Origin: Sulfurospirillum halorespirans DSM 13726
GTDB lineage: Bacteria; Campylobacterota; Campylobacteria; Campylobacterales; Sulfurospirillaceae
NCBI RefSeq assembly: GCF_001723605.1
Contig: NZ_CP017111.1
Span: forward strand, 2,418,001-2,482,000
Direction: 5' to 3'
DNA: 64,000 bases
Translations under genes and position numbers: made by a program
Part shown: piece by piece, positions 27,068 through 35,529 of the stretch
How the letters are laid out: every line of letters begins with the position of its first letter
Position numbering within the stretch: the stretch's first letter is position 1
The notes under the pieces: model-generated
What the model saw: the letters and a program-made list of their open reading frames with translations, nothing else
Database searches by the model: none
What the model was told of the DNA's origin: nothing

Positions 27068-28987
27068 ATGAACTGTAAAATGCTCTGCTTATTTCTGATG
27101 GGATTTCTCCCTTCCTTGCTTTTTTCGGCGGCTACAACGAATTATGCGGATATTATGAACCGAATCAACCAAACTTTTAAAGAGAGTTTAGCACTGTATG
27201 AAAAAGGAGAGCAAGACGAAGCGAAACAAGTGGCGCAAAGTGCCTATTTTGAGCTTTTTGAAAACCTTGAAGGACCGATCCGCATCAACATTTCGGGTAA
27301 AAAATCCTACGCGATGGAAGCGCAATTTGTCTCCATTCGTAAGCTGATTAACGATGGCGCATCGATTGCGGAAGTCAAAGCCGTTATGGACAATCTTTCC
27401 GCTGAGATGGCAGAAGTGCTTCCCAAACTGGAGAAAGGAACACGCCTTGTGGGTGAAAAAGGCGATGATGCTAGCCCTGCGCAAATGGTAACCGAAGCCC
27501 CTAAGCCTACATTAGATATCAAATGGAAAACACTCTACAACCACATCGAAGCCAAATACGCCAAAGCCTTGGTTTCTTTTGAAAAAGGCGATAAAGAAGA
27601 GACAAAATTTATCATTACCTCGGTCAAATTTGAAGATTATCGCAACGGCATGATCGAAACAGCGGTACGTAAATATATCTCCAAATGGCGCGATAGCCAA
27701 ATCCAACAAGAGATGGGACGTGTGATTCGCGCGGTGGATGAAGAGATTCACACCAAAGAGGAGCTCAAAGAAGAGTTAGAACGTCTGAAAAGCAACATCT
27801 GGCATAGCCTTCTTGAACTTCCCGCTGACGCGGTTAAACTTGCAGTGGTAAGCGTTAAAGAAGAGGCGATTGAAGAAGTTAAAGAAGATTTTGCTCCTGT
27901 GATGGCAAATCTTAAAGCAAAATTGGCGGAAGCGCACACGCTCTACAGCAAAGGTGAAGCGAAAAAAGCGATGCAACTGGTTCAAAATTCCTATTTCGAC
28001 ATCTTTGAAGCCAGTGGGATGGAAGTTAAAATTGGCGCAGTCGATAGCACTCTTAAAACAAGCATCGAAGGCTCCTTTAGCAAAATTGTTGCACTCATGA
28101 AAAACCAAAGTACGCCTGAAAGTGTTTTGAGTGAGATGGATTCATTGAATACACAAGTGGCAACGGGAGCTGAAAAACTCTCAGGGTCGGATTCACCATG
28201 GAGTCAATTCCTCTACTCGTTGATCATCATTTTACGCGAAGGTATTGAAGCACTCATCGTTGTCACCGCCGTCATCGCCTATTTGATTAAAAGCGGTAAT
28301 GCAACACGTCTTAACATCGTTTACAGCGCGTTATGGAGTGCCATTGCCCTTAGCTTTGTGACCGCTTTTGTGATGAACTTGATTTTTCAAAACCCGGGAG
28401 AATCACGCGAAATGTTAGAGGGTGCCACGATGCTCGTCGCCGTTGGACTGCTGTACTACGTAGGCTTTTGGCTTCTCTCCAATGCCCACGCGAAAAAATG
28501 GAGCCATTACATTGCAGAAAAAGTCTCAGAGTCCCTCAGTTCTGGCTCGATTCGAGCACTTTGGTTTACCGTTTTTTTAGCGGTTTACCGTGAAGGTGCA
28601 GAGACCGTACTTTTTTACCAAGCACTTATTTTCGATGCAAAAACACCGCTTGGGTACAGCATGTTAGCCGCAGGATTTGGCATGGGTGTCATTGCCCTTG
28701 TCATCCTCTTTTTCCTCCTCAAAGCAGGAGCGATCAGGATTCCAATTAAGCCTTTTTTCATGATCACCAGCGCGATCATTTTTTACATGGCAATCGTCTT
28801 TACTGGCAAAGGCATTATGGAATTGGTTGAGGGAAAAGTATTTCAACCCACCCTTATTGAGGGCTTTCCAACGCTAACGTGGCTTGGAATTTACCCGTAC
28901 ATGCAAAGCTTTATTCCCCAAGCAATGCTCGTTATTGGGCTGATTGTGGGCTCGTTATACATCATGATTCAAGCGAAAAAAGCTTGA
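27068..28987 (+). CDS. FTR1-family iron permease with large periplasmic domain
   Basis: Membrane protein of 639 residues that should move iron across the inner membrane. A signal peptide (about 1-22) is followed by about 350 periplasmic residues containing three related helical segments starting near 33, 170 and 300 (LYEKGEQDEAKQ; SFEKGDKEETKF; LYSKGEAKKAMQ). The C-terminal part has about seven membrane helices with both hallmark RExxE motifs: REGIE near residue 389 and REGAE near 507. AAAGG lies eight bases before the ATG. It heads a locus with P19 and an ABC-type permease, like Cj1658-Cj1665 of C. jejuni. The periplasmic part probably collects ferric iron from P19; that is inference. Confidence 0.93.
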   Translation: MNCKMLCLFLMGFLPSLLFSAATTNYADIMNRINQTFKESLALYEKGEQDEAKQVAQSAYFELFENLEGPIRINISGKKSYAMEAQFVSIRKLINDGASIAEVKAVMDNLSAEMAEVLPKLEKGTRLVGEKGDDASPAQMVTEAPKPTLDIKWKTLYNHIEAKYAKALVSFEKGDKEETKFIITSVKFEDYRNGMIETAVRKYISKWRDSQIQQEMGRVIRAVDEEIHTKEELKEELERLKSNIWHSLLELPADAVKLAVVSVKEEAIEEVKEDFAPVMANLKAKLAEAHTLYSKGEAKKAMQLVQNSYFDIFEASGMEVKIGAVDSTLKTSIEGSFSKIVALMKNQSTPESVLSEMDSLNTQVATGAEKLSGSDSPWSQFLYSLIIILREGIEALIVVTAVIAYLIKSGNATRLNIVYSALWSAIALSFVTAFVMNLIFQNPGESREMLEGATMLVAVGLLYYVGFWLLSNAHAKKWSHYIAEKVSESLSSGSIRALWFTVFLAVYREGAETVLFYQALIFDAKTPLGYSMLAAGFGMGVIALVILFFLLKAGAIRIPIKPFFMITSAIIFYMAIVFTGKGIMELVEGKVFQPTLIEGFPTLTWLGIYPYMQSFIPQAMLVIGLIVGSLYIMIQAKKA

Positions 28988-29039
28988 ATCTCAAAAAAAG
29001 GAGAACAATTTTGAGATCTAAATTTTCTAAGGAGGAACT

Positions 29040-29573
29040 ATGTTAAAAATGTTGGCAAAATCAGTCTTAGCACTGAGCGTAGCCGTTATGTTAGCCCATG
29101 CCGCAGAGGCTGAGATGAAAGAGTACCCCATCGGTGAAGAAGTGGTGATGAATCACATGAGTGTTGCCGCTGTGTACCTTAAACCGATCGATATGGAGCC
29201 AAAAGGTATCGACCTAGCACCCTCACAAGCCGATGTGCATCTTGAAGCAGACATCAGCGCAACGGAGGGAAATACCAATGGTTTTGCAGCTGGTGAATGG
29301 GTTCCTTATTTGAGCGTGAGTTATGAGATCAAAAATCTCGACACAGGCAAAAGCAAAAAAGGCACCTTTATGCCAATGGTTGCGGCCGATGGTCCTCACT
29401 ACGGTGCCAACATCAAAATGTTAGGTGTCGGTAACTACGAAGTGAAGTTCACAATCGACAATCCTTCAAAACAAGGTTTTGGAAGACATGCTGATGCAGC
29501 TTCTGGTGTTGGCAAATGGTTTGAACCGTTCACAACAAGCTACAAATTTAAATACACAGGTATTCAAGACTAA
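29040..29573 (+). CDS. P19-type periplasmic iron-binding protein
   Basis: Exported protein of 177 residues of the P19/Tpd family, periplasmic metal-binding dimers that supply the FTR1 permease. A signal peptide ends at about residue 21 (MLAHAAEA). Typical sequence includes EYPIGEEVVMNHMSVAAVYL, SQADVHLEADI with the metal-binding His, and DGPHYGANIKM. A strong AAGGAGG ribosome site lies just before the ATG. A perfect terminator-like hairpin follows eight bases after the stop, which suggests that this gene is made in excess over the downstream permease genes. Confidence 0.94.
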   Translation: MLKMLAKSVLALSVAVMLAHAAEAEMKEYPIGEEVVMNHMSVAAVYLKPIDMEPKGIDLAPSQADVHLEADISATEGNTNGFAAGEWVPYLSVSYEIKNLDTGKSKKGTFMPMVAADGPHYGANIKMLGVGNYEVKFTIDNPSKQGFGRHADAASGVGKWFEPFTTSYKFKYTGIQD

Positions 29574-29580
29574 AAACCCT

Positions 29581-29604
29581 AAGAAGAGCCTTTGTGCTCT
29601 TCTT
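29581..29604 (+). terminator. Terminator or attenuator after the P19 gene
   Basis: A perfect 9-bp stem AAGAAGAGC/GCTCTTCTT with a 6-base loop begins eight bases after the P19 stop, followed by TTAACC. The genes beyond it read in the same direction and have no obvious strong promoter, so read-through (attenuation) is likely. Confidence 0.65.
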
Positions 29605-29616
29605 TTAACCTAAAAT

Positions 29617-29656
29617 TTGCGTCTCTTTTTTTACATGTAAACGAAAAAAGACGCAA
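29617..29656. repeat. Iterated palindrome at the centre of a longer inverted repeat
   Basis: The full 12-mer TTTACATGTAAA (29630-29641) is framed by arms TTGCGTCT (29617-29624) and AGACGCAA (29649-29656), with T5/A5 tracts between. The whole 40-base stretch can fold as one stem of about 13 pairs with a bulge. It sits in the gap before the next membrane protein gene, directly downstream of the P19 terminator. Confidence 0.8.
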
Positions 29657-29681
29657 GTTTTTTGTTGAAGGACACGACGCA

Positions 29682-31094
29682 ATGTCAATTTATTTTATCC
29701 ACGTGATGCAAGCATTACTGGGCTTTACGCTTTTGAGCGCTTTATGGGGAAAATACCCGAGCCTCAAAGCCACTTTTTTAGCCTCTTTTATCGGTATTTG
29801 GATAGGAATTGGACTCTTTGAATTCGCCAATCTCTACCTTTGGGACACCACGCTCAAACTCTATGCCAACGGTGTTATCGCCGTTTTATTGCTTCTGGGC
29901 TGGGCTGTGTGTCTGCTTCCTTTCAAAAGCGTTAAACTAGCACTCATAGCACTGCTTGCGATCTCTTTTGGTATAGAATACGGCACGCTTAGCCGTGATT
30001 TTCCACTGCTGAAAGGTGCCCTTTTAGACACACTTTCCATCGTCTCTTTGGGCATTGTGATCTTAAGCGCAGGTTTGCTTTTGCTTCTTTACTGGTTGAT
30101 GACAAAAGTCGCTGAAAAGATCCGTCCTAGTGTTCGAAACACTGCCATTGCGCTTACTACTCTCTTTTTGCTGTTAGATATTTTAGGGGAACTTGGCATT
30201 GCTTTAATGCGTTTGGGCGTACTTCCGACCTCAACGTGGCTTCTCTCAGCCGTTGCCAAAGTGTTGCACTACTCCGCATTTTTCACGTACATTTACCTTG
30301 CCATCATCGTTGTCTTAAGTACTCTTTTTCTGCGCCAACAACCGCGCAAAGAGCCTAAAGAAACTGTGGGCGTCATCGCTTCTAGGCGCATTCGTGCGAC
30401 ACGAGCGCATCTGCAAAAAATCTTTACATGTAACATCATGATCGTCCTTACAATGAGTGCATTTATACTCTATTACGATCTTGTTGCTTCACGTCCACCA
30501 ACCATTTCAACACCCACGATTTTAGAGCCCGTGAATGGTGAATTTAAAATTCCGATGGAACTGTTGCGCGACAACGACCTGCACCGTTTTGCCTACATTA
30601 CCGATGAGGGCAATAAGATTCGCTTCTTTTTGCTCAACCGTTACAAAGGCAAAGACGCCCCCGTTGCTGTGTTTGACGCGTGCATGATTTGTGGCGATAT
30701 GGGCTATGTCAAAAAAGGGGATGAGCTCATTTGTATCTCGTGCAATGTGCGTATTTTTATCCCTTCTGTGGGTAAAGAAGGTGGGTGTAACCCCATTCCG
30801 TTCCCCTATCAGTTCGATGGCAAAGAGATCATATTCAAGCTAGAGACGATTCTCAAAGGGGTGAACTACTTCTCAGAGGTCGTGGAAAAAAGCGTGAGTG
30901 ACCCCGTCAGTGGTGCCAAAATGATTAACCTCAAAGCGCCTAAAACCTACGTCTTTGGTGGAAAAACGTACTACTTTGAAAACAACGATACGTATGAAAA
31001 ATTTAAAGAAAACCCTGAGCGCTACGTGGGTACGGCTAGTGAATCGCACTGGAGAGCACAAGGCTACCAAGCGTTAGGAGACGTGAGCAAATGA
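29682..31094 (+). CDS. DUF2318 membrane protein of the P19/FTR1 locus, with YHS-like C-terminus
   Basis: Membrane protein of 470 residues. About ten hydrophobic segments fill the first 270 residues and resemble a membrane electron or metal carrier. The periplasmic/cytoplasmic tail has two Cys pairs, CMIC near residue 333 and CISC near 350, typical of DUF2318. Residues about 405-470 resemble a YHS domain (DPVSGAKMI, then YFENNDTYEKFKENPERYVG) in which the usual Cys of DPVCG is Ser. The start is ATG 29682 with GAAGGA upstream; a frame opening at 29592 overlaps the hairpins and is not used. Its last bases overlap the next start (ATGA). The C. jejuni counterpart is Cj1660 (from memory). Confidence 0.85.
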   Translation: MSIYFIHVMQALLGFTLLSALWGKYPSLKATFLASFIGIWIGIGLFEFANLYLWDTTLKLYANGVIAVLLLLGWAVCLLPFKSVKLALIALLAISFGIEYGTLSRDFPLLKGALLDTLSIVSLGIVILSAGLLLLLYWLMTKVAEKIRPSVRNTAIALTTLFLLLDILGELGIALMRLGVLPTSTWLLSAVAKVLHYSAFFTYIYLAIIVVLSTLFLRQQPRKEPKETVGVIASRRIRATRAHLQKIFTCNIMIVLTMSAFILYYDLVASRPPTISTPTILEPVNGEFKIPMELLRDNDLHRFAYITDEGNKIRFFLLNRYKGKDAPVAVFDACMICGDMGYVKKGDELICISCNVRIFIPSVGKEGGCNPIPFPYQFDGKEIIFKLETILKGVNYFSEVVEKSVSDPVSGAKMINLKAPKTYVFGGKTYYFENNDTYEKFKENPERYVGTASESHWRAQGYQALGDVSK

Positions 31095-32368
31095 TGGAAT
31101 ACAAACTCCTTAAAAGCGCCCTCTGGGGCAATAAAACTCAAAAGATGCTCGCCTTTTTGACCATCTTTTTAGCCTCCATGCTGGTCGCGTCGATGCTCAA
31201 TATCACGCTTGGCATTGGCGATAAGGTGGCTCAAGAGCTTCGCAGTTACGGCTCCAATATCATTGTATTGCCCAAAGGTGGCGCACTGAGTATGGAGATT
31301 GAGGGCAAAACCTTTAAGCCTTTGCAAGAGGATGCTTACTTGGATGAGAGCAAACTGCCTAAAATCAAAGAGGTATTTTGGCGCAACAACATCGCTGCGT
31401 ATGCTCCTTTTTTAGAGGGGAAAATCGCTTGGTCGAAAGAGACAACGCCTGTTGCCATCATTGGAACCTATTTTGATAAAAATCTTCCTATCGCCGATGA
31501 GCCAAATTACCGCATTGGTGTCAAGTCGCTCTACCCGTTTTGGAGCGTTGAAGGAGCGTGGATCGAGGATGATACGGAAGCGAATATCTTGGTGGGTGAA
31601 ACCCTAGCCAAAGATCACCACATCGCCATTGGTGACACTTTAATACTTGCAGATAAATCTTTACATGTAAAGGGTATTTTAAAAGGGGCACAAGAGGCTG
31701 AGAGCAAGATCATGATGTCGATGGCTTTGGCACAAACACTGCTGGGTAAACCTGAAAAAATATCTCGCGTGGAAGTCTCAGCCCTCACCGTTCCAGAAGA
31801 TGACCTCTCGATGAAAGCCAAACGTAACCCTGCGGAACTGGACACGTTGGAGTATGACCATTGGTACTGCACCGCATATGTCAGCTCCATTGCCTACCAA
31901 ATCGAAGAAGAGTACAAAGGCGCTACGGCAAAGGCACTGATGAAAGTGAGTGATGGCGAGAGCAAAGTCGTGAAGAAAATCCAATCGCTGATGGGCATGG
32001 TCAGCATCATCGCGCTCATTGCTGCCTCCATTGGCATCGCTTCGTTGATGGCGTCAGAGATTCACCGTCGTAAAAAAGAGATCGGACTGTTAAAAGCGCT
32101 AGGTGCAAGCAATCTTGCGATCTATACGCTTTTCATCGCAGAATCACTCAGTGTCGCCCTTATCGCTGGAACCGTCGGAGCACTCGTGGGTTATGGGCTT
32201 TCGATGCTGATTGCACTCAGTATCTTCGGACATGCGGTTGAAATTTCATGGATTATTTTACCTCTTACGATCAGTTTTGCGCTCATTATCGCGTTTGTGG
32301 GCTCACTGCTTCCGATGCGAGGCGTGATCGATCTTTTACCTGCGGAGGTGCTTTATGGTCGCAAATAA
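31091..32368 (+). CDS. MacB/FtsX-type ABC transporter permease 1
   Basis: Permease of 425 residues with one N-terminal membrane helix (about 17-40), a MacB-like periplasmic core domain (about 45-285), and three C-terminal helices of the FtsX domain (about 295-420; IHRRKKEIGLLKALGAS is the coupling loop). It belongs with the second permease and the ATPase that follow. In this locus it is thought to assist iron handling, but the transported molecule is unknown. A full palindrome copy at 31660 is read as Leu-His-Val-Lys. The start overlaps the previous stop by four bases. Confidence 0.87.
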   Translation: MMEYKLLKSALWGNKTQKMLAFLTIFLASMLVASMLNITLGIGDKVAQELRSYGSNIIVLPKGGALSMEIEGKTFKPLQEDAYLDESKLPKIKEVFWRNNIAAYAPFLEGKIAWSKETTPVAIIGTYFDKNLPIADEPNYRIGVKSLYPFWSVEGAWIEDDTEANILVGETLAKDHHIAIGDTLILADKSLHVKGILKGAQEAESKIMMSMALAQTLLGKPEKISRVEVSALTVPEDDLSMKAKRNPAELDTLEYDHWYCTAYVSSIAYQIEEEYKGATAKALMKVSDGESKVVKKIQSLMGMVSIIALIAASIGIASLMASEIHRRKKEIGLLKALGASNLAIYTLFIAESLSVALIAGTVGALVGYGLSMLIALSIFGHAVEISWIILPLTISFALIIAFVGSLLPMRGVIDLLPAEVLYGRK

Positions 32369-33518
32369 AAAACACTCCTTGCGCAGTGCTTTTTTACTCC
32401 GTTCGGTCTTTAAAAGCCTTCGTTTCAGTTACGATCGCACCCTCATCATTTTTATCTCCATCATGCTAGGGGCGTGCGTAACGGGTGCTTTTGTCAATGT
32501 TTATCTCGACATCGACTCTAAGATGCGCAAAGAGCTGAAGGCGTATGGCGCCAATGTGCTTTTCACGCCCCAATCGGTTGAAAAATCCCTTTTCTTCGAT
32601 CAAAGCGATTATGAAAAGTCTTTACATGTAATCCCAAAAGGCTCCCTTTTAGGTGCCTCACCCTACCTCTTTGGAACGGTGCGCTTAAGTCTGGGCGATG
32701 CCGTGATGGCAGGCGTTGACTTTGCAGGAATGAAAGTAGCGAAGCCTTTTTTAGAGGTCGTACAAGGAACGTACATCAATGTCGATTTTGACGAACGAAA
32801 CGCCCTCGTCGGTGTGGATTTGGCAAAAAAGATGGAGCTCAAAGTAGGCTCAAGCATCAACTTAGTTAATGAACAAAGCGGCTTTTCCACGACCATTCGC
32901 ATCAAAGGGATCGTCTCTAGTGGCGATAAAGAAGATGGACTGCTCTTTGTCGCCCTCCCCTTGGCGCAAAAAGTCTTAGGCAAAGCGGGGCAAATCCATC
33001 TGGTTGAAGCGGTCATCTTAGGCGATTTTGATCAGATCAATGCGATCAGTACGGAGCTTTCCAAAGTAGGCAGTTTCAGCGCCAAACCTCTCGCGCGTAT
33101 CTCACTCTCCGAGGGTCTGATCTTAGATAAAATCAAATTTTTGATGGCATTGGTCGCCTTTACGGTGCTACTGATCACCTCCATGTGTGTCAACACTACG
33201 CTGAGCTCCATCATCTTTTCACGCACGAAAGAGATCGCCCTGCTTCGCGCCCTTGGTGCATCCAAACGCAATGTCGCCACTCTTTTTGGCACCGAAATCT
33301 TTTTGATGACCCTGTTTGCTTCGGTCTTAGGGGCATTTTTAGGCTTCTTTTTATCCCAATTTTTTGGCACGGTTATCTTTGGCTCAGGCATTGATTTTCG
33401 CTTTTTATCGATTCCGATTGCGACCATTTTATCGCTGCTGTTTGCAGCCATTGCCGCATACTTTCCCATCAAGCGTTCATTGAACTTGCCTGTGGCGACT
33501 ATTTTAAGAGGAGAATAA
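32355..33518 (+). CDS. MacB/FtsX-type ABC transporter permease 2
   Basis: Permease of 387 residues, paralogous in layout to the preceding gene: membrane helix at about 25-50, periplasmic MacB-like core, then three FtsX helices with the coupling loop SRTKEIALLRALGAS. It starts with ATG after GGAGG and overlaps the previous gene by 14 bases, so the two are coupled and probably form a heterodimer. A palindrome-family site at 32621 is read as Leu-His-Val. Confidence 0.87.
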   Translation: MVANKKHSLRSAFLLRSVFKSLRFSYDRTLIIFISIMLGACVTGAFVNVYLDIDSKMRKELKAYGANVLFTPQSVEKSLFFDQSDYEKSLHVIPKGSLLGASPYLFGTVRLSLGDAVMAGVDFAGMKVAKPFLEVVQGTYINVDFDERNALVGVDLAKKMELKVGSSINLVNEQSGFSTTIRIKGIVSSGDKEDGLLFVALPLAQKVLGKAGQIHLVEAVILGDFDQINAISTELSKVGSFSAKPLARISLSEGLILDKIKFLMALVAFTVLLITSMCVNTTLSSIIFSRTKEIALLRALGASKRNVATLFGTEIFLMTLFASVLGAFLGFFLSQFFGTVIFGSGIDFRFLSIPIATILSLLFAAIAAYFPIKRSLNLPVATILRGE

Positions 33519-33524
33519 TTCTTA

Positions 33525-34187
33525 ATGACACCTGTATTAGAACTTAAAAATATTGAAAAAAAATTTGGCGACGTGATCGCATTAGAGGGCATCAATCTAT
33601 CCGTACACAAAGGTGAGTGGATCAGCATTATGGGACCATCGGGTTCTGGAAAAACAACCCTTTTAAACATTCTCTCGTTGATGGATGCTCCAACCAGTGG
33701 TGAATACCTTTTAGGTGGCGTTGATGCAGGCTTTTTGGATGAAGCGCAAAAGCTTGTGATCAGACGTGAAAAAGTGGGGCTTATCTTTCAACAATTTCAC
33801 CTGATTCCCTACCTCAGTGCGCTTGAAAATGTGATGCTAGCGCAGTATTACCACAGCAGCGTGGATGAAGAAGATGCCAAAGCCGCCCTTGCAAAAGTGG
33901 GATTAGCTCACCGTTTAACGCATCGTCCTTCTGAGCTTTCAGGCGGTGAGCAACAACGTTTGTGTATCGCGCGTTCACTTATCAATGATCCTGAAATTCT
34001 CCTCGCCGATGAACCAACAGGTAATCTGGATGAGCAAAATGAGAAAGTCATCCTCGATCTTTTCTGTCGTTTACGCGAAGAAGGCAAAACGATCATTCTG
34101 ATCACCCATAACCCTGAACTTGGGCGCTATGCCGATCGCATCATCAACCTTCGTCATGGCAAAATGGAAGAGGCTTCTCATGCGTAA
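33525..34187 (+). CDS. ABC transporter ATP-binding protein (LolD/MacB type)
   Basis: ATPase of 220 residues that should power the two FtsX permeases just upstream. Walker A GPSGSGKTT is near residues 38-46, the signature LSGGEQQR near 140, and Walker B ILLADEPTG near 158-166, followed by the His switch TH. It starts six bases after the second permease and overlaps the start of the lipoprotein gene by eight bases. Confidence 0.95.
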   Translation: MTPVLELKNIEKKFGDVIALEGINLSVHKGEWISIMGPSGSGKTTLLNILSLMDAPTSGEYLLGGVDAGFLDEAQKLVIRREKVGLIFQQFHLIPYLSALENVMLAQYYHSSVDEEDAKAALAKVGLAHRLTHRPSELSGGEQQRLCIARSLINDPEILLADEPTGNLDEQNEKVILDLFCRLREEGKTIILITHNPELGRYADRIINLRHGKMEEASHA

Positions 34188-34665
34188 CTCTTTTTGTGCT
34201 CTGCTTTTTTTGACACTGCTTTTCACTGCCTGCACTGGCGTACCTCAAAAAGCAAAGATGAACGCACAAGCACCTGAACTCTCGGCAAAAACCCTGAGTG
34301 GTGACGCGGTTCATCTGTCCAATTACGCTGGTAAAGTTGTTGTGCTTCGCTTTTGGATGATCGGGTGTGCTTCGTGTACCGAGGCGATGCCTTTGTTAGA
34401 TCAATTGCAGGAGCAATATCCCGATACATTAGCCATCGTTGCGATCAATTCACTCAATGAAAACAAAGAGATTGCCGCGTTTGAAGCCCAGTCAAAATTT
34501 CACTATCCGCTTTTAAAAGATGATATTGATATTACGGCGAAACGTTACAATGTGCGTTCCGTTCCGATTATGTTTTTGATTGACGATCAAGGTGTTTTAA
34601 AAGAGGTCATCCATGGAGAACTGCCATGGAAAGAAGCTCAAAAAATCATTATGAAGTACCTCTAA
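34180..34665 (+). CDS. TlpA-like thioredoxin-fold lipoprotein 1
   Basis: Predicted lipoprotein of 161 residues with lipobox LFTAC (Cys18) and a TlpA/ResA-like thioredoxin fold carrying the active-site pair Cys63-Ala-Ser-Cys66 (MIGCASCTEAMP) and the cis-Pro segment VRSVPIMFLID. It should reduce or oxidise thiols at the periplasmic face. ATG 34180 is chosen because the signal peptide starts there; the frame opens earlier inside the ATPase gene. Its place in the P19/FTR1 locus (as Cj1664) suggests a redox role in iron release or protein maturation. Confidence 0.88.
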   Translation: MRNSFCALLFLTLLFTACTGVPQKAKMNAQAPELSAKTLSGDAVHLSNYAGKVVVLRFWMIGCASCTEAMPLLDQLQEQYPDTLAIVAINSLNENKEIAAFEAQSKFHYPLLKDDIDITAKRYNVRSVPIMFLIDDQGVLKEVIHGELPWKEAQKIIMKYL

Positions 34666-35168
34666 TGCGCTACTTTGGATGGCTTCTGATCTTATTTTTG
34701 AGCGGTTGCACTGAAAACCTTACACAAAAAAATCACATCGTTATTGGTGAGAATAAACCCATTCAAAGTACGTTTACCCCCAAAGAGGCACGTCTAAAGC
34801 TCTCGTATGAGAAACCGTATCTGCTCTTTTTCTTCTCCAAAACGTGCGGTGCGTGTAAAGAGGCGATTCCGTACTTAAATGAATTGGCGCAAAGCTTTCA
34901 AGGAGAGGTTGAGATCATTGGTATTTTAGGCGGAAGTTCACGCAGTGATAACGACATTGCCTTTTTAAATCAGCACGATGTTCGCTTTAAAGTCATCTCA
35001 GATCCGCAATCAACGGAGTATTTTAGCAAAGCCGTGGGTGGTGTTTACGGTGTGCCTCTGTTTGCTTTTTTCTCCAGTGATGGCAAAGAGATGAAACGTT
35101 TTTTAGGGCTTGTTCCAAAATCTCTTTTGGAGGAGACACTCAAAACGATACGTCCTAACGAGTTTTAA
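34665..35168 (+). CDS. TlpA-like thioredoxin-fold lipoprotein 2
   Basis: Predicted lipoprotein of 167 residues with lipobox FLSGC (Cys15) and a thioredoxin fold with the active-site pair Cys61-Gly-Ala-Cys64 (SKTCGACKEAIPY). The start ATG shares one base with the previous stop (TAATG). A frame opening at 34626 overlaps the first lipoprotein and is not used. This is the last gene of the P19/FTR1 locus; a weak 6-bp hairpin follows at 35187-35207. Confidence 0.88.
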   Translation: MRYFGWLLILFLSGCTENLTQKNHIVIGENKPIQSTFTPKEARLKLSYEKPYLLFFFSKTCGACKEAIPYLNELAQSFQGEVEIIGILGGSSRSDNDIAFLNQHDVRFKVISDPQSTEYFSKAVGGVYGVPLFAFFSSDGKEMKRFLGLVPKSLLEETLKTIRPNEF

Positions 35169-35186
35169 AACGACACCTCACGTTAT

Positions 35187-35207
35187 AACTGCATCGAAAA
35201 AGCAGTT
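35187..35207 (+). terminator. Weak hairpin after the iron-locus lipoprotein gene
   Basis: AACTGC/GCAGTT arms with a 9-base loop, followed by an A/T-rich run without a clear U tract. It may end the P19/FTR1 transcript before feoA. Confidence 0.35.
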
Positions 35208-35262
35208 CTATTCTAATTGTATTTTAATAATCGTTTTTATTTAGACGTAAGGTTACTGTCTA

Positions 35263-35268
35263 TATAAT
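35263..35268 (+). promoter_or_regulatory. Likely feoAB promoter (-10 TATAAT)
   Basis: A perfect TATAAT lies 36 bases before the feoA ATG in the 136-base gap after the thioredoxin lipoproteins. A/T-rich sequence upstream (TTTTAATAATCG near 35222) has a weak resemblance to a Fur half-site, but it is not convincing. Confidence 0.55.
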
Positions 35269-35304
35269 GCGCTCTTATAAAATTGGATTTAGAAAGGAGT
35301 GCTT

Positions 35305-35529
35305 ATGGATTTATCCCAAATCACTAAAAATCAAAAAGCGCATATCACTCATATACACGCACAACATTCATTGAAAAAACGCCTCTTTTCCCTAGGTCTT
35401 GGTGTAGGCAAAGAGGTCGAAGTCGTCGAGACAAGCCTTCAAAAAAACACGATTAAAATTACCCTTGGCTTTAGCGCCGTTGCCCTTCGTTTCGATGAAG
35501 CGAAACTCATCGAAGTCGAGGTTGCCTAA
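35305..35529 (+). CDS. feoA: Ferrous iron transport protein A
   Basis: SH3-like cytoplasmic protein of 74 residues that associates with FeoB. Typical sequence: LKKRLFSLGLGVGKEVEVVE and the C-terminal VALRFDEAKLIEVE. ATG 35305 has AAAGGAG eight bases upstream; the in-frame GTG at 35299 lies inside that site. It shares one base with the feoB start (TAATG). Confidence 0.93.
   Translation: MDLSQITKNQKAHITHIHAQHSLKKRLFSLGLGVGKEVEVVETSLQKNTIKITLGFSAVALRFDEAKLIEVEVA

Noticed and set aside
33032-33670. Long antisense open frame of 212 codons opposite the second FtsX permease and the ABC ATPase
   Set aside because: It lies wholly opposite two well-supported genes, has no ribosome site, and its Lys/Ser/Ile-rich sequence is typical of a shadow frame.
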